In this document: piece after piece, positions 34,678-46,332 of the stretch
How the letters are laid out: every line of letters starts with the position of its first letter
How positions within the stretch are numbered: the first letter of the stretch is position 1
From: Streptococcus didelphis DSM 15616
GTDB lineage: Bacteria > Bacillota > Bacilli > Lactobacillales > Streptococcaceae
DNA: 64,000 bases
Assembly (NCBI RefSeq): GCF_000380005.1
Contig: NZ_KB904195.1
Span: 108,477-172,476, forward strand
Direction of reading: 5' to 3'
Position numbers and translations under genes: made by a program
The notes under the pieces: model-generated
What the model was told of the DNA's origin: nothing
The model's input: the letters and a program-made list of their open reading frames with translations, nothing else
The model's database searches: none

Positions 34678-34763
34678 ATACTTAATGATATAATTCTAGG
34701 TGAAAACCTTTGGTTTGTCAATTAATATAACAAATAAGTAAGTAACGAAAAGAGAGAGTGAGC

Positions 34764-35606
34764 ATGGTTTGGAAAATAGTTTCAGATTCTGGTTGTGATT
34801 TAAAAGAACTTAAAACACAGTCTTCTAATATCCTATTTGAACGGGTCCCTTTGAAACTTCGTATAGATAATGAAGAATTTATTGATACACAAGACTTGGA
34901 TGTTGATCATATGATGGCAAAGCTCTATCAGTCAGCAGAGGCTGCTACATCTAGTTGTCCTAGTCCAGATGCTTATATTCAAGCCTATCAAGGGGCAGAA
35001 AACATTATTGCAATAACTATTACGGGTACCTTATCAGGTAGTCATAATAGCGCCCGCCTAGCAAAAGATTTACTTCTAGAAGAAAATCCAAATCTTAACA
35101 TTCATGTAATTGATTCCTTATCTGCAGGTGGTGAGATGGATTTGATTGTTTTAGAATTAGAACGTTTGATTAATCAAGGTTTAGCATTTACAGAAGTGGT
35201 TAAGAAAATAACAGAATACCAAAAACGAACAGGTCTCCTTTTTGTTCTAGTCAAGGTTGATAACCTCGTTAAAAATGGTCGTTTAAGTAAACTATTAGGT
35301 AAAGTTATCGGTTTAATCAACTTGCGTATGGTAGGCAGAGCAAGTGCCCAAGGAGAACTTGAACTGCTCCATAAGGCAAGAGGTCAGAAAAAAGCTGTCC
35401 TAGCTGTTCTAGAAGAATTAGAAAAGGCTGGCTACAAAGGTGGTAAGATTCTAATAGCCCATCGCAAGAATCTAAAAATTTGTCAGTTAATCACAGATAA
35501 GGTTCAGGAGAAATTCCCAGCAGCTAAGGTTATTGTTCAGCCAACTTCTGGACTGTGCAGTTTTTATTCAGAAGATGAGGGCATCCTTCTTGGTTATGAA
35601 ATCTAA
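34764..35606 (+). CDS. DegV family fatty-acid-binding protein
   Basis: Cytoplasmic DegV/FakB-type protein (280 aa) that holds a fatty acid; FakB members present it to the kinase FakA. N-terminal IVSDSGCDLKEL, the SCPSPDAYIQAY segment, and TITGTLSGSHNSARLA with the carboxylate-binding residues are present; the C-terminal domain has LVKVDNLVKNGRLSKLLGKVIGLINLR. Start at the ATG 34764; a GTG at 34758 is also in frame. Whether it serves FakA is not shown by context, since no fakA is nearby. A perfect terminator follows. Confidence 0.9.
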   Translation: MVWKIVSDSGCDLKELKTQSSNILFERVPLKLRIDNEEFIDTQDLDVDHMMAKLYQSAEAATSSCPSPDAYIQAYQGAENIIAITITGTLSGSHNSARLAKDLLLEENPNLNIHVIDSLSAGGEMDLIVLELERLINQGLAFTEVVKKITEYQKRTGLLFVLVKVDNLVKNGRLSKLLGKVIGLINLRMVGRASAQGELELLHKARGQKKAVLAVLEELEKAGYKGGKILIAHRKNLKICQLITDKVQEKFPAAKVIVQPTSGLCSFYSEDEGILLGYEI

Positions 35607-35684
35607 CTTAGAAAGATTTTGTTAGAAAACTAAAATAGATTGACTACAGAACAAACTTCAGAGTATTGAGGAAAAGATACTAGT

Positions 35685-35716
35685 AAAGTTCAAAACCACG
35701 TGGTTTTGAACTTTTT
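35685..35716 (+). terminator. Terminator of the DegV gene
   Basis: Perfect 13-bp stem AAAGTTCAAAACC-acgt-GGTTTTGAACTTT followed by TT; strong stem with a short T-tail. Confidence 0.8.
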
Positions 35717-35756
35717 GTAATGGTTGAATTAACCTTTAAAAATGAAATGACAAGAA

Positions 35757-35799
35757 AGTGGTATATACCATTTACAAAGCCCCAAAATAGGCGTATAAT
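35757..35799 (+). promoter_or_regulatory. nagA promoter with NagR-type operator
   Basis: TTTACA (35771-35776), a 17-bp spacer and TATAAT (35794-35799). Directly upstream of the -35 is the perfect palindrome TGGTATATACCA (35759-35770), matching the GntR-family NagR/YvoA dre-site type, so amino-sugar-responsive control is likely. Confidence 0.8.
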
Positions 35800-35821
35800 A
35801 ATAAAAAAAGGGAGGAAAAAG

Positions 35822-36970
35822 ATGGTAAGCTATATTAAAGCAGATAAGTTTTATTATTCAGATCATGTCAAAAATGAAGGTTATCTAGAAATCCTTGATG
35901 GTAAATTTGGCAAATGGACTGATATAGTAGCAGCAGATGCAAAAATTATTGACTACAGAGGTTATGCAATTGCTCCTGGTCTAGTAGATACCCATATTCA
36001 TGGTTTTGCAGGAGCAGATGTCATGGATAATTCTGCAGAAGGTATCCATAAGATAAGTCAAGGCTTGTTGTCGACTGGGGTAACTTCATTTTTACCAACA
36101 ACCTTAACGTCTACTTTTGAACAATTAGAGAAGGTTTCAGCAACTATTGCCAGTGTGGCTAATCAGGTAAAAGGTGCTAAAATTAGGGGGATTTATTTTG
36201 AAGGTCCTTACTTTACTGAAGAGTATAAGGGTGCCCAAAACCCCATCTATATGAAAAATCCAAAGATGGAAGAATTTCAAGCTTGGCAAAAAGCAGCTAA
36301 GGGTCTTATCAAAAAAATCGCTCTAGCTCCTGAACGTGAAGGAGTAGAAGAATTTGTTTCTCAAGTAACCAAGCAAGGAGTCACAGTTGCACTGGGACAT
36401 TCTAACGGGACTTATGACCAAGCTAAATCAGCTGTTGATGCCGGTGCTAGTGTCTGGGTTCATGCTTATAATGGTATGCGTGGTCTAACACACAGAGAAC
36501 CAGGTATGGTTGGTGCAGTCTACAATATCCCAGGTACTATTGCAGAATTAATTTGTGATGGCTACCATGTCTCACCTATTGCTTGTGATATTTTAATGCA
36601 GCAAAAAGGCTATGACCACATTGCTCTTATTACAGACTGCATGCGTGCGGGTGGCTCACCTGATGGAGACTATATGCTAGGAGAGTTTCCCGTTATTGTT
36701 GAAAATGGTACCGCAAGGCTGAAAGATAGTGGTAGCTTAGCTGGTTCTATTTTAAAACTTAAGGATGCTGTGAAAAATGTTGTCAATTGGGGAATAGCTT
36801 CACCTGAAGAAGCCATTATGATGTCTTCTTACATCCCTGCTTTATCAGTAGGAATTGAGGATGTTTGTGGTCAGATCAAAGAAGGCTATGCAGCAGATTT
36901 TATTGTTTTAGATAAAAACTTAAATTTACAGGCAACCTATTTAAATGGAGAAAAAGTCTTCCAAGGTTAA
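35822..36970 (+). CDS. nagA: N-acetylglucosamine-6-phosphate deacetylase
   Basis: Metal-dependent amidohydrolase that removes the acetyl group from GlcNAc-6-phosphate, first step of amino-sugar use and cell-wall recycling (382 aa). Metal-site motif DTHIHGFAG is near residue 57, FEGPYF near 125, ALGHSNGTYDQ and VHAYNGMRGLTHREPG near 190-225, and the catalytic aspartate in ALITDCMRAGGSPDG. The frame is open upstream to 35720, but that stretch contains the promoter and operator; the ATG at 35822 has GGGAGGAAAAAG, so it is the start. Confidence 0.96.
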   Translation: MVSYIKADKFYYSDHVKNEGYLEILDGKFGKWTDIVAADAKIIDYRGYAIAPGLVDTHIHGFAGADVMDNSAEGIHKISQGLLSTGVTSFLPTTLTSTFEQLEKVSATIASVANQVKGAKIRGIYFEGPYFTEEYKGAQNPIYMKNPKMEEFQAWQKAAKGLIKKIALAPEREGVEEFVSQVTKQGVTVALGHSNGTYDQAKSAVDAGASVWVHAYNGMRGLTHREPGMVGAVYNIPGTIAELICDGYHVSPIACDILMQQKGYDHIALITDCMRAGGSPDGDYMLGEFPVIVENGTARLKDSGSLAGSILKLKDAVKNVVNWGIASPEEAIMMSSYIPALSVGIEDVCGQIKEGYAADFIVLDKNLNLQATYLNGEKVFQG

Positions 36971-36976
36971 TCATTT

Positions 36977-36999
36977 AGGGTGAGTTCAATCTGAACTTG
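36977..36999 (+). terminator. nagA terminator
   Basis: AGGGTgAGTTCA-atc-TGAACTtgACCCT followed by TTTTT. Confidence 0.85.
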
Positions 37000-37065
37000 A
37001 CCCTTTTTTCACTTTAAAAGAGACTTTATGTTACAATGAAACTATCTACAAAGGAGGATAACGTT

Positions 37066-37905
37066 ATGGTAAAAAAACTAAAAATGAACAATGGTTTAGA
37101 AATTCCACTTCTAGGCTTTGGTACTTTTCAGGCTAAAGACGGTGAAGAAGCCTACCAATCCACCTTGAATGCTATTAAGCTAGGCTATCGTCATATTGAT
37201 ACAGCAGCTATTTATAAGAATGAAGAAAGCGTTGGGCGAGCAATCAAAAATAGTGGTATTCCACGAAATCAACTGTTTGTGACAACAAAATTATGGAATG
37301 ATGCTCATAGCTATGATAAGGCCCAAGAGGCCTTGGCAGGTTCTTTAAAACGTCTAGGTTTAGACTATGTTGATCTCTACTTGATTCATTGGCCAAATCC
37401 TAAAGCTCTACGTGATAAATGGCAAGAAACCAATGCTGAAACTTGGCGTTATATGGAAGAGGCTGTTGCTCAAGGCTTGGTACGTTCAATTGGTGTAAGT
37501 AATTTTATGGTACATCATTTAGAAGAACTGGAAAAGACAGCAAAAATACAAGCAGCAGTCAATCAAATACGACTAGCACCAGGTTGCTACCAAACAGAAG
37601 TCATTGATTACTGTAAAGAAAAGAATATTCTTATTGAAGCTTGGAGTCCTCTTGGTCAGGGTGAAATTTTCCAAAATCAAACTATGCTGGAATTAGCTAA
37701 TAAATACCAGAAAACGGTAGCTCAAATAGCTCTTGCTTGGTCTGTTCAGGAAGGTTTTATTCCTTTACCTAAATCCGTTCATGAAGACCGAATTAAAGAA
37801 AATATGGACTTCTTAGATATTGAACTATCTCAAGAAGATATTAACATTATTAGAAATTTACCAGGTATGGCTCCTATTCCAGACCCTGATACAAAAGATT
37901 ATTAA
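37066..37905 (+). CDS. Aldo/keto reductase
   Basis: NADPH-dependent reductase of the AKR superfamily (279 aa from the ATG at 37066, which has AAAGGAGGATAACG before it; an in-frame ATG at 37036 lies in the leader). Motifs GYRHIDTAAIYKNEESVGRAI (catalytic Asp and Tyr), TTKLWNDAHSYDKA (Lys), LIHWPNP (His) and PLPKSVHEDRIKENM (NADPH site) are all intact. Probably reduces small carbonyls such as methylglyoxal (YvgN-like). Monocistronic with its own terminator. Confidence 0.93.
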   Translation: MVKKLKMNNGLEIPLLGFGTFQAKDGEEAYQSTLNAIKLGYRHIDTAAIYKNEESVGRAIKNSGIPRNQLFVTTKLWNDAHSYDKAQEALAGSLKRLGLDYVDLYLIHWPNPKALRDKWQETNAETWRYMEEAVAQGLVRSIGVSNFMVHHLEELEKTAKIQAAVNQIRLAPGCYQTEVIDYCKEKNILIEAWSPLGQGEIFQNQTMLELANKYQKTVAQIALAWSVQEGFIPLPKSVHEDRIKENMDFLDIELSQEDINIIRNLPGMAPIPDPDTKDY

Positions 37906-37916
37906 GATCCAAAAGA

Positions 37917-37942
37917 ACAGGTAGCTTACTACTTGTTTTTTT
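37917..37942 (+). terminator. Aldo/keto reductase terminator
   Basis: ACAGGTAG-ctta-CTACTTGT followed by a T-run. Confidence 0.8.
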
Positions 37943-38023
37943 ATGAGCTTGACAAAGAATTGTCATTTTTATATAATATATTCTAATGAAATTAAATAAA
38001 AAAGGTAAAGAGGTTAAAAATCG

Positions 38024-38551
38024 TTGATAGTATTTATAATGATTAGCATGTTTCTAATCAGATTGGTATTTCTGAAATTATCTATAAAAAATGAGAAAAA
38101 AATCCGAGGAGAAGGTGGTATCGAATGTGGAAAGAAAAACACACAATTTTTAACCCTTCTTCATATTATGATATATGCTTTTTCCTTGATAGAAGCTGTA
38201 TTGAAGCAAATTCGTTTTGATTGGATTAGCTTGCTTGGTTTCTTATTAATGGCATCTTCAATAGTAGCCCTTTATTATGTGACACAGCTCTTAGGAGATA
38301 TCTGGACTGTTAAATTAATGATTGCTAAGAATCATCGCTATGTAAATCACTGGCTCTTTAGATATGTTAAACATCCTAATTACTTTCTAAATATAGGCCC
38401 AGAGATGATTGGGATTGTTTTATTATGTCATGCGAGTATAACAGCTTGCTTGTTATTCCCTTTTTATATCCTCTCTTTATCTATTCGTATTGTTGAAGAA
38501 AATCGATTGCTAAAAGAAGTGATTATCCCAAATACTTTAAATAACATGTAA
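38024..38551 (+). CDS. Isoprenylcysteine carboxyl methyltransferase (ICMT) family membrane protein
   Basis: Membrane protein (175 aa) with four hydrophobic segments and the ICMT/phospholipid-methyltransferase signature LFRYVKHPNYFLNIGPEMIG followed by a C-terminal ENRLL, which binds SAM in this family. Bacteria lack prenylated CaaX proteins, so the true substrate is unknown. The start is uncertain: TTG at 38024, or ATG at 38039 (MISMFL), neither with a strong ribosome-binding site. It stands between the reductase gene and the glyQS T-box. Confidence 0.8.
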   Translation: MIVFIMISMFLIRLVFLKLSIKNEKKIRGEGGIECGKKNTQFLTLLHIMIYAFSLIEAVLKQIRFDWISLLGFLLMASSIVALYYVTQLLGDIWTVKLMIAKNHRYVNHWLFRYVKHPNYFLNIGPEMIGIVLLCHASITACLLFPFYILSLSIRIVEENRLLKEVIIPNTLNNM

Positions 38552-38576
38552 GCTTTCATTTATCTTTTGTCAGGAA

Positions 38577-38820
38577 TGGACAATTAAGCTGTCTTGTGCT
38601 AATATAGGGGATAAGAAAGAAAATCTTTACCTTTTTCTAAAGAGAGCTTGGAAATGCTGGAAACCAGGTGTGAGGGTAAGCGACATAGGCACTTTCTGTC
38701 CATATTTTATTTTAATTTTAATTAATAATATAGTAATGAAGTCATAAACTAGGGTGGAACCGCGTTTCAACGCCCCTATACAATTTGTATGGGATAATTG
38801 AAGTGTGGGCCACCTTTTTG
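38577..38820 (+). promoter_or_regulatory. Promoter and T-box leader of glyQS
   Basis: TGGACA (38577-38582), a 17-bp spacer and TG-C-TAATAT (38600-38605). The leader contains the specifier GGC (Gly, 38688-38690), the canonical T-box AGGGTGGAACCGCG (38751-38764) and a terminator whose 3' arm TGGGCCACC is followed by TTTTT (38815-38819). The antiterminator and terminator are mutually exclusive and respond to uncharged tRNA-Gly. Confidence 0.95.
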
Positions 38821-38914
38821 CTATAGAAAAGTCCTTACTTATAAAATGATAAGTAGGGAAAAGCCCTTTCTAAAGAACCAATGAAAAATAAACCTACATA
38901 AGGAGTAATAGTAA

Positions 38915-39832
38915 ATGTCAAAGAAATTAACCTTTCAAGAAATCATTTTAACCCTACAACAGTTTTGGAATGATAAGGGCTGCATGTTGATGCAGGCCTA
39001 TGATAATGAAAAAGGGGCGGGAACTATGAGCCCTTATACCTTCCTTCGTGCTATTGGACCAGAGCCTTGGAATGCTGCCTATGTAGAGCCAAGCCGTCGT
39101 CCTGCTGATGGACGTTATGGTGAAAATCCTAACCGTCTTTATCAGCACCACCAATTCCAAGTAGTTATGAAACCATCTCCCTCAAATATTCAAGAACTAT
39201 ACTTGGCTTCTTTGGAAAAGTTGGGAATTAATCCTTTAGAGCATGATATTCGCTTTGTAGAGGATAACTGGGAAAATCCTTCAACAGGCTCTGCAGGACT
39301 TGGGTGGGAGGTCTGGCTAGATGGCATGGAAATTACGCAATTTACCTATTTCCAACAGGTGGGAGGTCTTGAAACCAATCCTGTAACAGCAGAAGTAACC
39401 TACGGTTTGGAACGCCTAGCCTCTTATATTCAAGAAGTTGATTCTGTTTATGATATTGAATGGGCTCCTGGTGTAAAATATGGAGAAATTTTCTTGCAAC
39501 CAGAATTTGAACATTCTAAATACTCATTTGAAGTATCAGATCAAGCTATGCTGTTGGATAATTTTGAGAAATTTGAAAGCGAAGCAAGCCGAGCCTTAGA
39601 AGAAGGACTAGTACACCCAGCCTATGACTATGTGCTTAAATGTTCTCATACTTTTAATTTGTTAGATGCACGTGGGGCAGTTTCAGTAACAGAGCGAGCT
39701 GGTTATATCGCTCGTATCAGAAACCTAGCAAGGCTAGTAGCCAAGACATTTGTTTCAGAACGTCAAAAATTAGGCTTTCCACTATTAGATGAAGCAAGTC
39801 GTGCAGAATTGTTGAAGGAGGAAACGAACTAA
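38915..39832 (+). CDS. glyQ: Glycyl-tRNA synthetase alpha subunit
   Basis: Catalytic alpha subunit of the bacterial heterotetrameric glycyl-tRNA synthetase (305 aa). It begins [36 protein letters not shown]; the class II motif 2 region reads [36 protein letters not shown] and motif 3 lies near [13 protein letters not shown]. The stop overlaps the glyS start (TAATG at 39830-39834), keeping subunits balanced. Confidence 0.98.
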   Translation: MSKKLTFQEIILTLQQFWNDKGCMLMQAYDNEKGAGTMSPYTFLRAIGPEPWNAAYVEPSRRPADGRYGENPNRLYQHHQFQVVMKPSPSNIQELYLASLEKLGINPLEHDIRFVEDNWENPSTGSAGLGWEVWLDGMEITQFTYFQQVGGLETNPVTAEVTYGLERLASYIQEVDSVYDIEWAPGVKYGEIFLQPEFEHSKYSFEVSDQAMLLDNFEKFESEASRALEEGLVHPAYDYVLKCSHTFNLLDARGAVSVTERAGYIARIRNLARLVAKTFVSERQKLGFPLLDEASRAELLKEETN

Positions 39833-41871
39833 TGGTTAAAAATTTACTTGTAGAATTAGGACTTGAAGAATTACCAGCTTATGTGGTAACGTCAAGTGAA
39901 AAACAACTTGTTGATAAAATGGCAGCCTTTCTGACTGAAAATCGTCTTTCTTATGATAGAATTGAAGGTTTTTCCACTCCTCGTCGCCTAGCTTTAAGGG
40001 TACTAGGATTGGCAGATAAGCAGACAGATTTAACAGAAAATTTTAAGGGACCTGCTAAAAAAATTGCCCTTGATGCCCAAGGAAATTTTTCAAAGGCTGC
40101 TCAAGGTTTTGTCCGTGGCAAGGGTTTAAGTACTGATGACATAGAATTTCGAACAATTAAGGGAGAAGACTATGTTTATGTCACTAAACATGAGTCTGGA
40201 AAAGATGCTAAAGAAGTTTTGACAGGGATTCCAGGACTCTTAGCAAGTTTAAGTTTTCCTGTTTCAATGCATTGGGCAGCAAACACTTTTGAATATATTC
40301 GGCCTGTTCACACCTTAACAGTTCTCTTGGATGATGAGGCTTTGGAACTTGACTTCTTGGATATTCATTCTGGACGCGTAAGCCGAGGGCATCGTTTCCT
40401 AGGACATGAGGTAGAAATTACAAGCGCAGATTCTTATGAGGCTGATTTGCGCAGCCAATTCGTCATTGCAAGTCCTAAAGAACGTCAAGAAATGATTCTT
40501 GATCAGATTAAAGAGCTTGAAAAAGTCCATCAGATTCAGGTAGATATTGATGAGGACTTACTCAATGAGGTGCTTAATCTTGTGGAATATCCGACTGCTT
40601 TTATGGGATCTTTTGACGCTAAGTATTTGGCGGTGCCTGAGGAAGTACTTGTGACCTCCATGAAGAATCATCAAAGATACTTTGTAGTGAGAGATGCAAA
40701 AGGTCACTTATTACCAAACTTTATTTCAGTTCGTAATGGGAATGACAAGCATATTGAAAATGTTATTAAGGGAAATGAAAAAGTCTTGGTGGCACGTTTA
40801 GAAGATGGGGAATTTTTCTGGCGTGAAGATCAAAAACTGACTATTTCTGAGTTAGTTGAAAAGTTAGCTCATGTGACCTTCCATGAAAAGATTGGCTCTC
40901 TGGCTGAACACATGGCACGTACAGAAGTGATTGCAGCCTATCTAGCTGAGAAAGCTGCTTTATCTGAAGAAGAAAAAGAGGCTGTGGCGCGTGCAAGTCG
41001 TATCTATAAATTTGACTTATTAACGGGTATGGTTGGTGAGTTTGATGAGCTACAAGGTATTATGGGAGAAAAGTATGCCTTGCTAGCAGGAGAAAAACCA
41101 GCTGTAGCGAAAGCCATTCGTGAACATTATTTACCTAATTCTGCTGAAGGGAAACTTCCAGAAACTAGGGTTGGGGCCATTTTAGCCTTAGCTGATAAAT
41201 TGGATACTCTTTTAGCCTTCTTTTCTGTGGGACTTATTCCATCAGGTTCAAATGATCCTTATGCGCTTCGCCGTGCAACCCAAGGAATTGTCCGTATTTT
41301 AGAAGAATTTGGTTGGCAAATTCCAATGGATGCCTTAATCGATGAGCTTTATGCCTTAAGGTTTGATAGTTTAACCTATAATAACAAGCTTGAAGTAATG
41401 AACTTTATCCGTGCTCGTGTGGAAAAAATGATGGGTAAAGCCATTCCTAAAGACATTAAAGAGGCTGTCTTAAATGGAGATAATTTTATTGTTTCTGAAA
41501 TGTTAGCAGCTGCGCAAGCACTTCTTAAGGCTAGTCAAAGAAGTGACTATAAGAGATCTGTGGAAAGTCTATCACGTGTCTTTAATCTGGCTGAAAAAGC
41601 TGATTTTAAGGCTTCTGTAGATAGTACTTTGTTTGAAAACACTCAAGAAGAAAGTCTAGCAGCTGCTATTCTTAAACTTGACTTGGTTGGGAATGCCGAT
41701 CAGCAGATAGATGCTGTCTTTGCTCTTAGTCCATTTATTAATGATTTCTTTGATCACACAATGGTTATGGTAGAAGACCAAGTCCTTAAAAATAATCGTT
41801 TAGCCTTGCTAGCAAGGCTTGTAGCAAAAGCAAAGAAAATTGCAGCCTTTAACCAATTAAATACAAAATAG
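39832..41871 (+). CDS. glyS: Glycyl-tRNA synthetase beta subunit
   Basis: Beta subunit that binds tRNA-Gly (679 aa). N-terminal [15 protein letters not shown] and [14 protein letters not shown] are family hallmarks; [26 protein letters not shown] and the HD-like domain with [33 protein letters not shown] follow; the C-terminal DALR-like region carries FNLAEKA and [11 protein letters not shown]. Coupled to glyQ and under the same T-box. Confidence 0.98.
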   Translation: MVKNLLVELGLEELPAYVVTSSEKQLVDKMAAFLTENRLSYDRIEGFSTPRRLALRVLGLADKQTDLTENFKGPAKKIALDAQGNFSKAAQGFVRGKGLSTDDIEFRTIKGEDYVYVTKHESGKDAKEVLTGIPGLLASLSFPVSMHWAANTFEYIRPVHTLTVLLDDEALELDFLDIHSGRVSRGHRFLGHEVEITSADSYEADLRSQFVIASPKERQEMILDQIKELEKVHQIQVDIDEDLLNEVLNLVEYPTAFMGSFDAKYLAVPEEVLVTSMKNHQRYFVVRDAKGHLLPNFISVRNGNDKHIENVIKGNEKVLVARLEDGEFFWREDQKLTISELVEKLAHVTFHEKIGSLAEHMARTEVIAAYLAEKAALSEEEKEAVARASRIYKFDLLTGMVGEFDELQGIMGEKYALLAGEKPAVAKAIREHYLPNSAEGKLPETRVGAILALADKLDTLLAFFSVGLIPSGSNDPYALRRATQGIVRILEEFGWQIPMDALIDELYALRFDSLTYNNKLEVMNFIRARVEKMMGKAIPKDIKEAVLNGDNFIVSEMLAAAQALLKASQRSDYKRSVESLSRVFNLAEKADFKASVDSTLFENTQEESLAAAILKLDLVGNADQQIDAVFALSPFINDFFDHTMVMVEDQVLKNNRLALLARLVAKAKKIAAFNQLNTK

Positions 41872-41945
41872 GTTAAAAGCTAGTCTATTAGAAAGGAATC
41901 TTACTCAGATTTTCGAATTTGCAGTAATAGTGGTGAATTACAGTT

Positions 41946-42203
41946 ATGGATCCTAAAAAGATTGCAAGAATTAATGAACTTGCTAAGAAAAAGAAAACAG
42001 TTGGTTTAAGTGGACCTGAAAAAGTAGAACAAGCCAAGTTACGTGAAGAATATATTGAGGGCTACCGTCGTTCTGTTCGTCACCATATTGAAGGTATAAA
42101 AATTGTTGATGAAGAAGGTAGGGACCTAACTCCTGAAAAATTAAAACAAGTTCAACGTGAGAAAGGGCTCCATGGACGCTCACTGGATAACCCTGATCTC
42201 TAA
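41946..42203 (+). CDS. DUF896 family protein (YnzC-like)
   Basis: 85-aa helical protein of the DUF896 family: [55 protein letters not shown]. Bacillus YnzC, its relative, is encoded in the SOS-induced yneA operon, but its function is not settled. Possibly co-transcribed with glyS (74-bp gap, no terminator seen). Confidence 0.88.
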   Translation: MDPKKIARINELAKKKKTVGLSGPEKVEQAKLREEYIEGYRRSVRHHIEGIKIVDEEGRDLTPEKLKQVQREKGLHGRSLDNPDL

Positions 42204-42271
42204 GACCTCAAAACCAGTCTTTATCACTGCTAAGCTACTTTTTATTGTTTAAAAAGTATGGTCTAAACAAG

Positions 42272-42320
42272 TCAGCTACACCCCTTAAGTTGGATTTTCT
42301 TTCCAATTTAAGGTTTTTTT
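42272..42320 (+). terminator. Terminator after the DUF896 gene, with an IS-end-like half site
   Basis: CCTTAAGTTGGA/TCCAATTTAAGG hairpin (42283-42313) followed by seven T. Its left part, TCAGCTACACCCCTTAAG, resembles the TGAACTGCACCCCAAAAG core of the palindromes at 1294, 4109 and 27723. Confidence 0.75.
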
Positions 42321-42453
42321 ATATGAAATAAGCAGAAATTCTAAGGATAAAGTCATGTAATTATCAGTATTAAAATTGGTTAAAAAGTAAATATTAGAAA
42401 AAAATGCTGATTTTTAATATAATAGAAGAAATTAAAGAAAGAAGGTAAGAATT

Positions 42454-42798
42454 ATGGGAATGAAAAAAATTTCAGTAGTGTCTCTAACGGCTTTATCTTT
42501 AATCACATTATCCGCTTGTAGTGGGGGTATGAACCATAGCAATAAAACAAGCAATCAAACTAGTACACAAGAAACAAAAAAATCAGATATTTCAGAAAAG
42601 AAAGCAAAAATAATTGCCTTCAAGGATGCTTCTGTTTCAGAAGCAGAAGCTAAAATGATTCAAGTCAAGAAAGAAAAAGATGATGGTATTTCCATCTATG
42701 ACATTGAGTTTAAACATAAAGATAAAGAATACAGCTACACAATTGATGCTAAATCAGGAGATATTCTAGAGAAATCGTCAGAGCCTATTCATGATTAG
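42454..42798 (+). CDS. PepSY-domain lipoprotein
   Basis: Small lipoprotein (114 aa). Signal peptide MKKISVVSLTALSLITLSAC with the lipobox LSAC, so lipid-anchored at the outer face of the membrane. A Ser/Thr/Asn/Lys linker follows, then one PepSY domain: AKIIAFKDASVSEAEAKMIQVKKEKDDGISIYDIEFKHKDKEYSYTIDAKSGDILE. PepSY domains are thought to inhibit or chaperone peptidases. ATG at 42454 or 42460. It stands alone with its own terminator. Confidence 0.88.
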   Translation: MGMKKISVVSLTALSLITLSACSGGMNHSNKTSNQTSTQETKKSDISEKKAKIIAFKDASVSEAEAKMIQVKKEKDDGISIYDIEFKHKDKEYSYTIDAKSGDILEKSSEPIHD

Positions 42799-42825
42799 AA
42801 TAGCCTCGTTTAAAATCAAGAGGAA

Positions 42826-42855
42826 AGAGTAGAAGCCTAGCTTCTGCTTTTTTTG
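42826..42855 (+). terminator. Terminator of the PepSY lipoprotein gene
   Basis: TAGAAGC-cta-GCTTCTG followed by a T-run. Confidence 0.75.
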
Positions 42856-42919
42856 CTATCTTATCATAAATTTCTAAGTCATAAAAAATTTCTGATAATA
42901 CTTTTTGGACATTTTTAGC

Positions 42920-44481
<1,562 letters not shown>

Positions 44482-44490
44482 GAGGATAAA

Positions 44491-46329
44491 ATGGAATTTT
44501 CTAAAGAAACAAGACGCTTAGCTCTCCAGAAAATGCAGGAACGTAACTTAGATTTACTTGTTATTGGTGGTGGAATCACAGGAGCTGGGGTAGCTTTACA
44601 GGCTGCAGCAAGTGGTCTAGAAACTGGCTTGATTGAAATGCAGGACTTTTCAGAAGGAACTTCAAGTCGTTCAACCAAGTTAGTTCATGGAGGATTACGT
44701 TACCTCAAACAATTTGATGTCGAAGTAGTTTCTGATACTGTTTCAGAAAGAGCTGTTGTTCAACAAATTGCTCCTCATATCCCAAAACCAGATCCCATGC
44801 TTTTGCCTGTTTATGATGAAAAAGGCAGCACCTTTAGCATGTTTCGTTTGAAGGTTGCTATGGATTTGTATGATTTATTAGCAGGTGTTTCAAATACAGC
44901 TTTAGCAAATAAGGTTCTTACTAAAGAAGAAGTATTAGCAAGAGAGCCAGATTTAGAAAAAGAAGGTCTTCTAGGTGGTGGGGTTTATCTTGATTTTAGA
45001 AATAATGATGCAAGGCTAGTTATTGAAAATATTAAACGCGCCAATCGTGATGGAGCCCTCATTGCAAGTCATGTTAAAGCAGAAGATTTCTTATTTGATG
45101 ACAAGGGTAAAATTATTGGTGTTAAAGCACGCGACCTTTTAACTGACCAGCTTATTACTATAAAGGCTAAGACGGTTATCAATACAACCGGACCTTGGAG
45201 TGATGAAGTACGTAACTTCTCAAATAAAGGGGAAGAAATCCATCAACTACGTCCAACTAAGGGAGTACATCTTGTTGTAGACCGTAAAAAATTAAATGTA
45301 TCTCAGCCAGTTTATGTGGATACTGGTTTAAATGATGGTCGTATGGTTTTTGTACTTCCACGTGAAGAAAAAACCTATTTTGGAACCACAGATACAGACT
45401 ATACTGGAGATTTAAAAGATCCTAAAGTCAGCCAAGAAGATGTTGACTACCTATTAAACGTCATTAATAGACGCTTCCCTAATGCCAAGATAAGTATTAA
45501 TGATATTGAAAGCTCATGGGCAGGTCTAAGACCTCTTCTTTCTAATAACAGTGCTTCTGACTACAATGGTGGTAATAGTGGGAAATTAAGTGACCATAGT
45601 TTTGATAATCTTATTGAAACAGTTAAGTTATATATTGATCATCAAGAAAGTAGAGATGCTGTTGAACAAGCTATAAAAGCTGTTGAGTCAAGCACTTCAG
45701 AAAAAGAATTGGACCCATCAGCTATCTCAAGAGGGTCAAGTTTTGAAAGGGATGCAAATGGACTCTTCACTCTTGCTGGTGGTAAAATTACTGACTATCG
45801 CAAGATGGCTGAAGGTGCCTTAGAAGTCATCATCCAAGTCTTGAAAGATGAGTTTGGTAAATCCTTTAAACTAATTAATTCAAAAACCTATCCTGTTTCT
45901 GGAGGTGAAATTAACCCTGCAAATGTTGAGTCTGAATTAGAAGCTTATGCCCAACTAGGAACCTTGAGTGGTCTGTCTATGGATGATGCACGTTATTTAG
46001 CCAGTCTATATGGTTCAAATGTTCCAAAAGTTTTTGCCTTAACCCGTAAAATCCAAGCAGCACCAGGCTTAAATTTACGTGAAACCCTATCTCTACATTA
46101 TGCTATGGATTATGAAATGGCACTTCGCCCAACTGATTTCTTCCTTCGTCGTACAAATCATATCTTGTTTATGAGAGATAGTTTGGAAGAATTGATAGAG
46201 CCGGTTTTAGATGAGATGGCAAAACACCTATCTTGGTCAGATGAGCAAAAGGCTGCTCAAGAAGCAGAGCTTAGACAAACACTGAAGGATAATGATTTAG
46301 AAGCATTAAAAAGAAATAATGAGGGATAA
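44491..46329 (+). CDS. glpO: Alpha-glycerophosphate oxidase
   Basis: FAD enzyme that oxidises glycerol-3-phosphate with oxygen to dihydroxyacetone phosphate and hydrogen peroxide (612 aa). FAD-binding VIGGGITGAGVALQAAASG near residue 23 and the second FAD motif GTSSRSTKLVHGGLRYLKQF are present, followed by substrate-site GPWSDEVRN. The extra ~50 residues around 350-400 (after LLSNNSASDYNGG) distinguish the streptococcal oxidase from dehydrogenases. Lies 9 bp after glpK and 3 bp before glpF. Confidence 0.96.
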   Translation: MEFSKETRRLALQKMQERNLDLLVIGGGITGAGVALQAAASGLETGLIEMQDFSEGTSSRSTKLVHGGLRYLKQFDVEVVSDTVSERAVVQQIAPHIPKPDPMLLPVYDEKGSTFSMFRLKVAMDLYDLLAGVSNTALANKVLTKEEVLAREPDLEKEGLLGGGVYLDFRNNDARLVIENIKRANRDGALIASHVKAEDFLFDDKGKIIGVKARDLLTDQLITIKAKTVINTTGPWSDEVRNFSNKGEEIHQLRPTKGVHLVVDRKKLNVSQPVYVDTGLNDGRMVFVLPREEKTYFGTTDTDYTGDLKDPKVSQEDVDYLLNVINRRFPNAKISINDIESSWAGLRPLLSNNSASDYNGGNSGKLSDHSFDNLIETVKLYIDHQESRDAVEQAIKAVESSTSEKELDPSAISRGSSFERDANGLFTLAGGKITDYRKMAEGALEVIIQVLKDEFGKSFKLINSKTYPVSGGEINPANVESELEAYAQLGTLSGLSMDDARYLASLYGSNVPKVFALTRKIQAAPGLNLRETLSLHYAMDYEMALRPTDFFLRRTNHILFMRDSLEELIEPVLDEMAKHLSWSDEQKAAQEAELRQTLKDNDLEALKRNNEG

Positions 46330-46332
46330 ACA

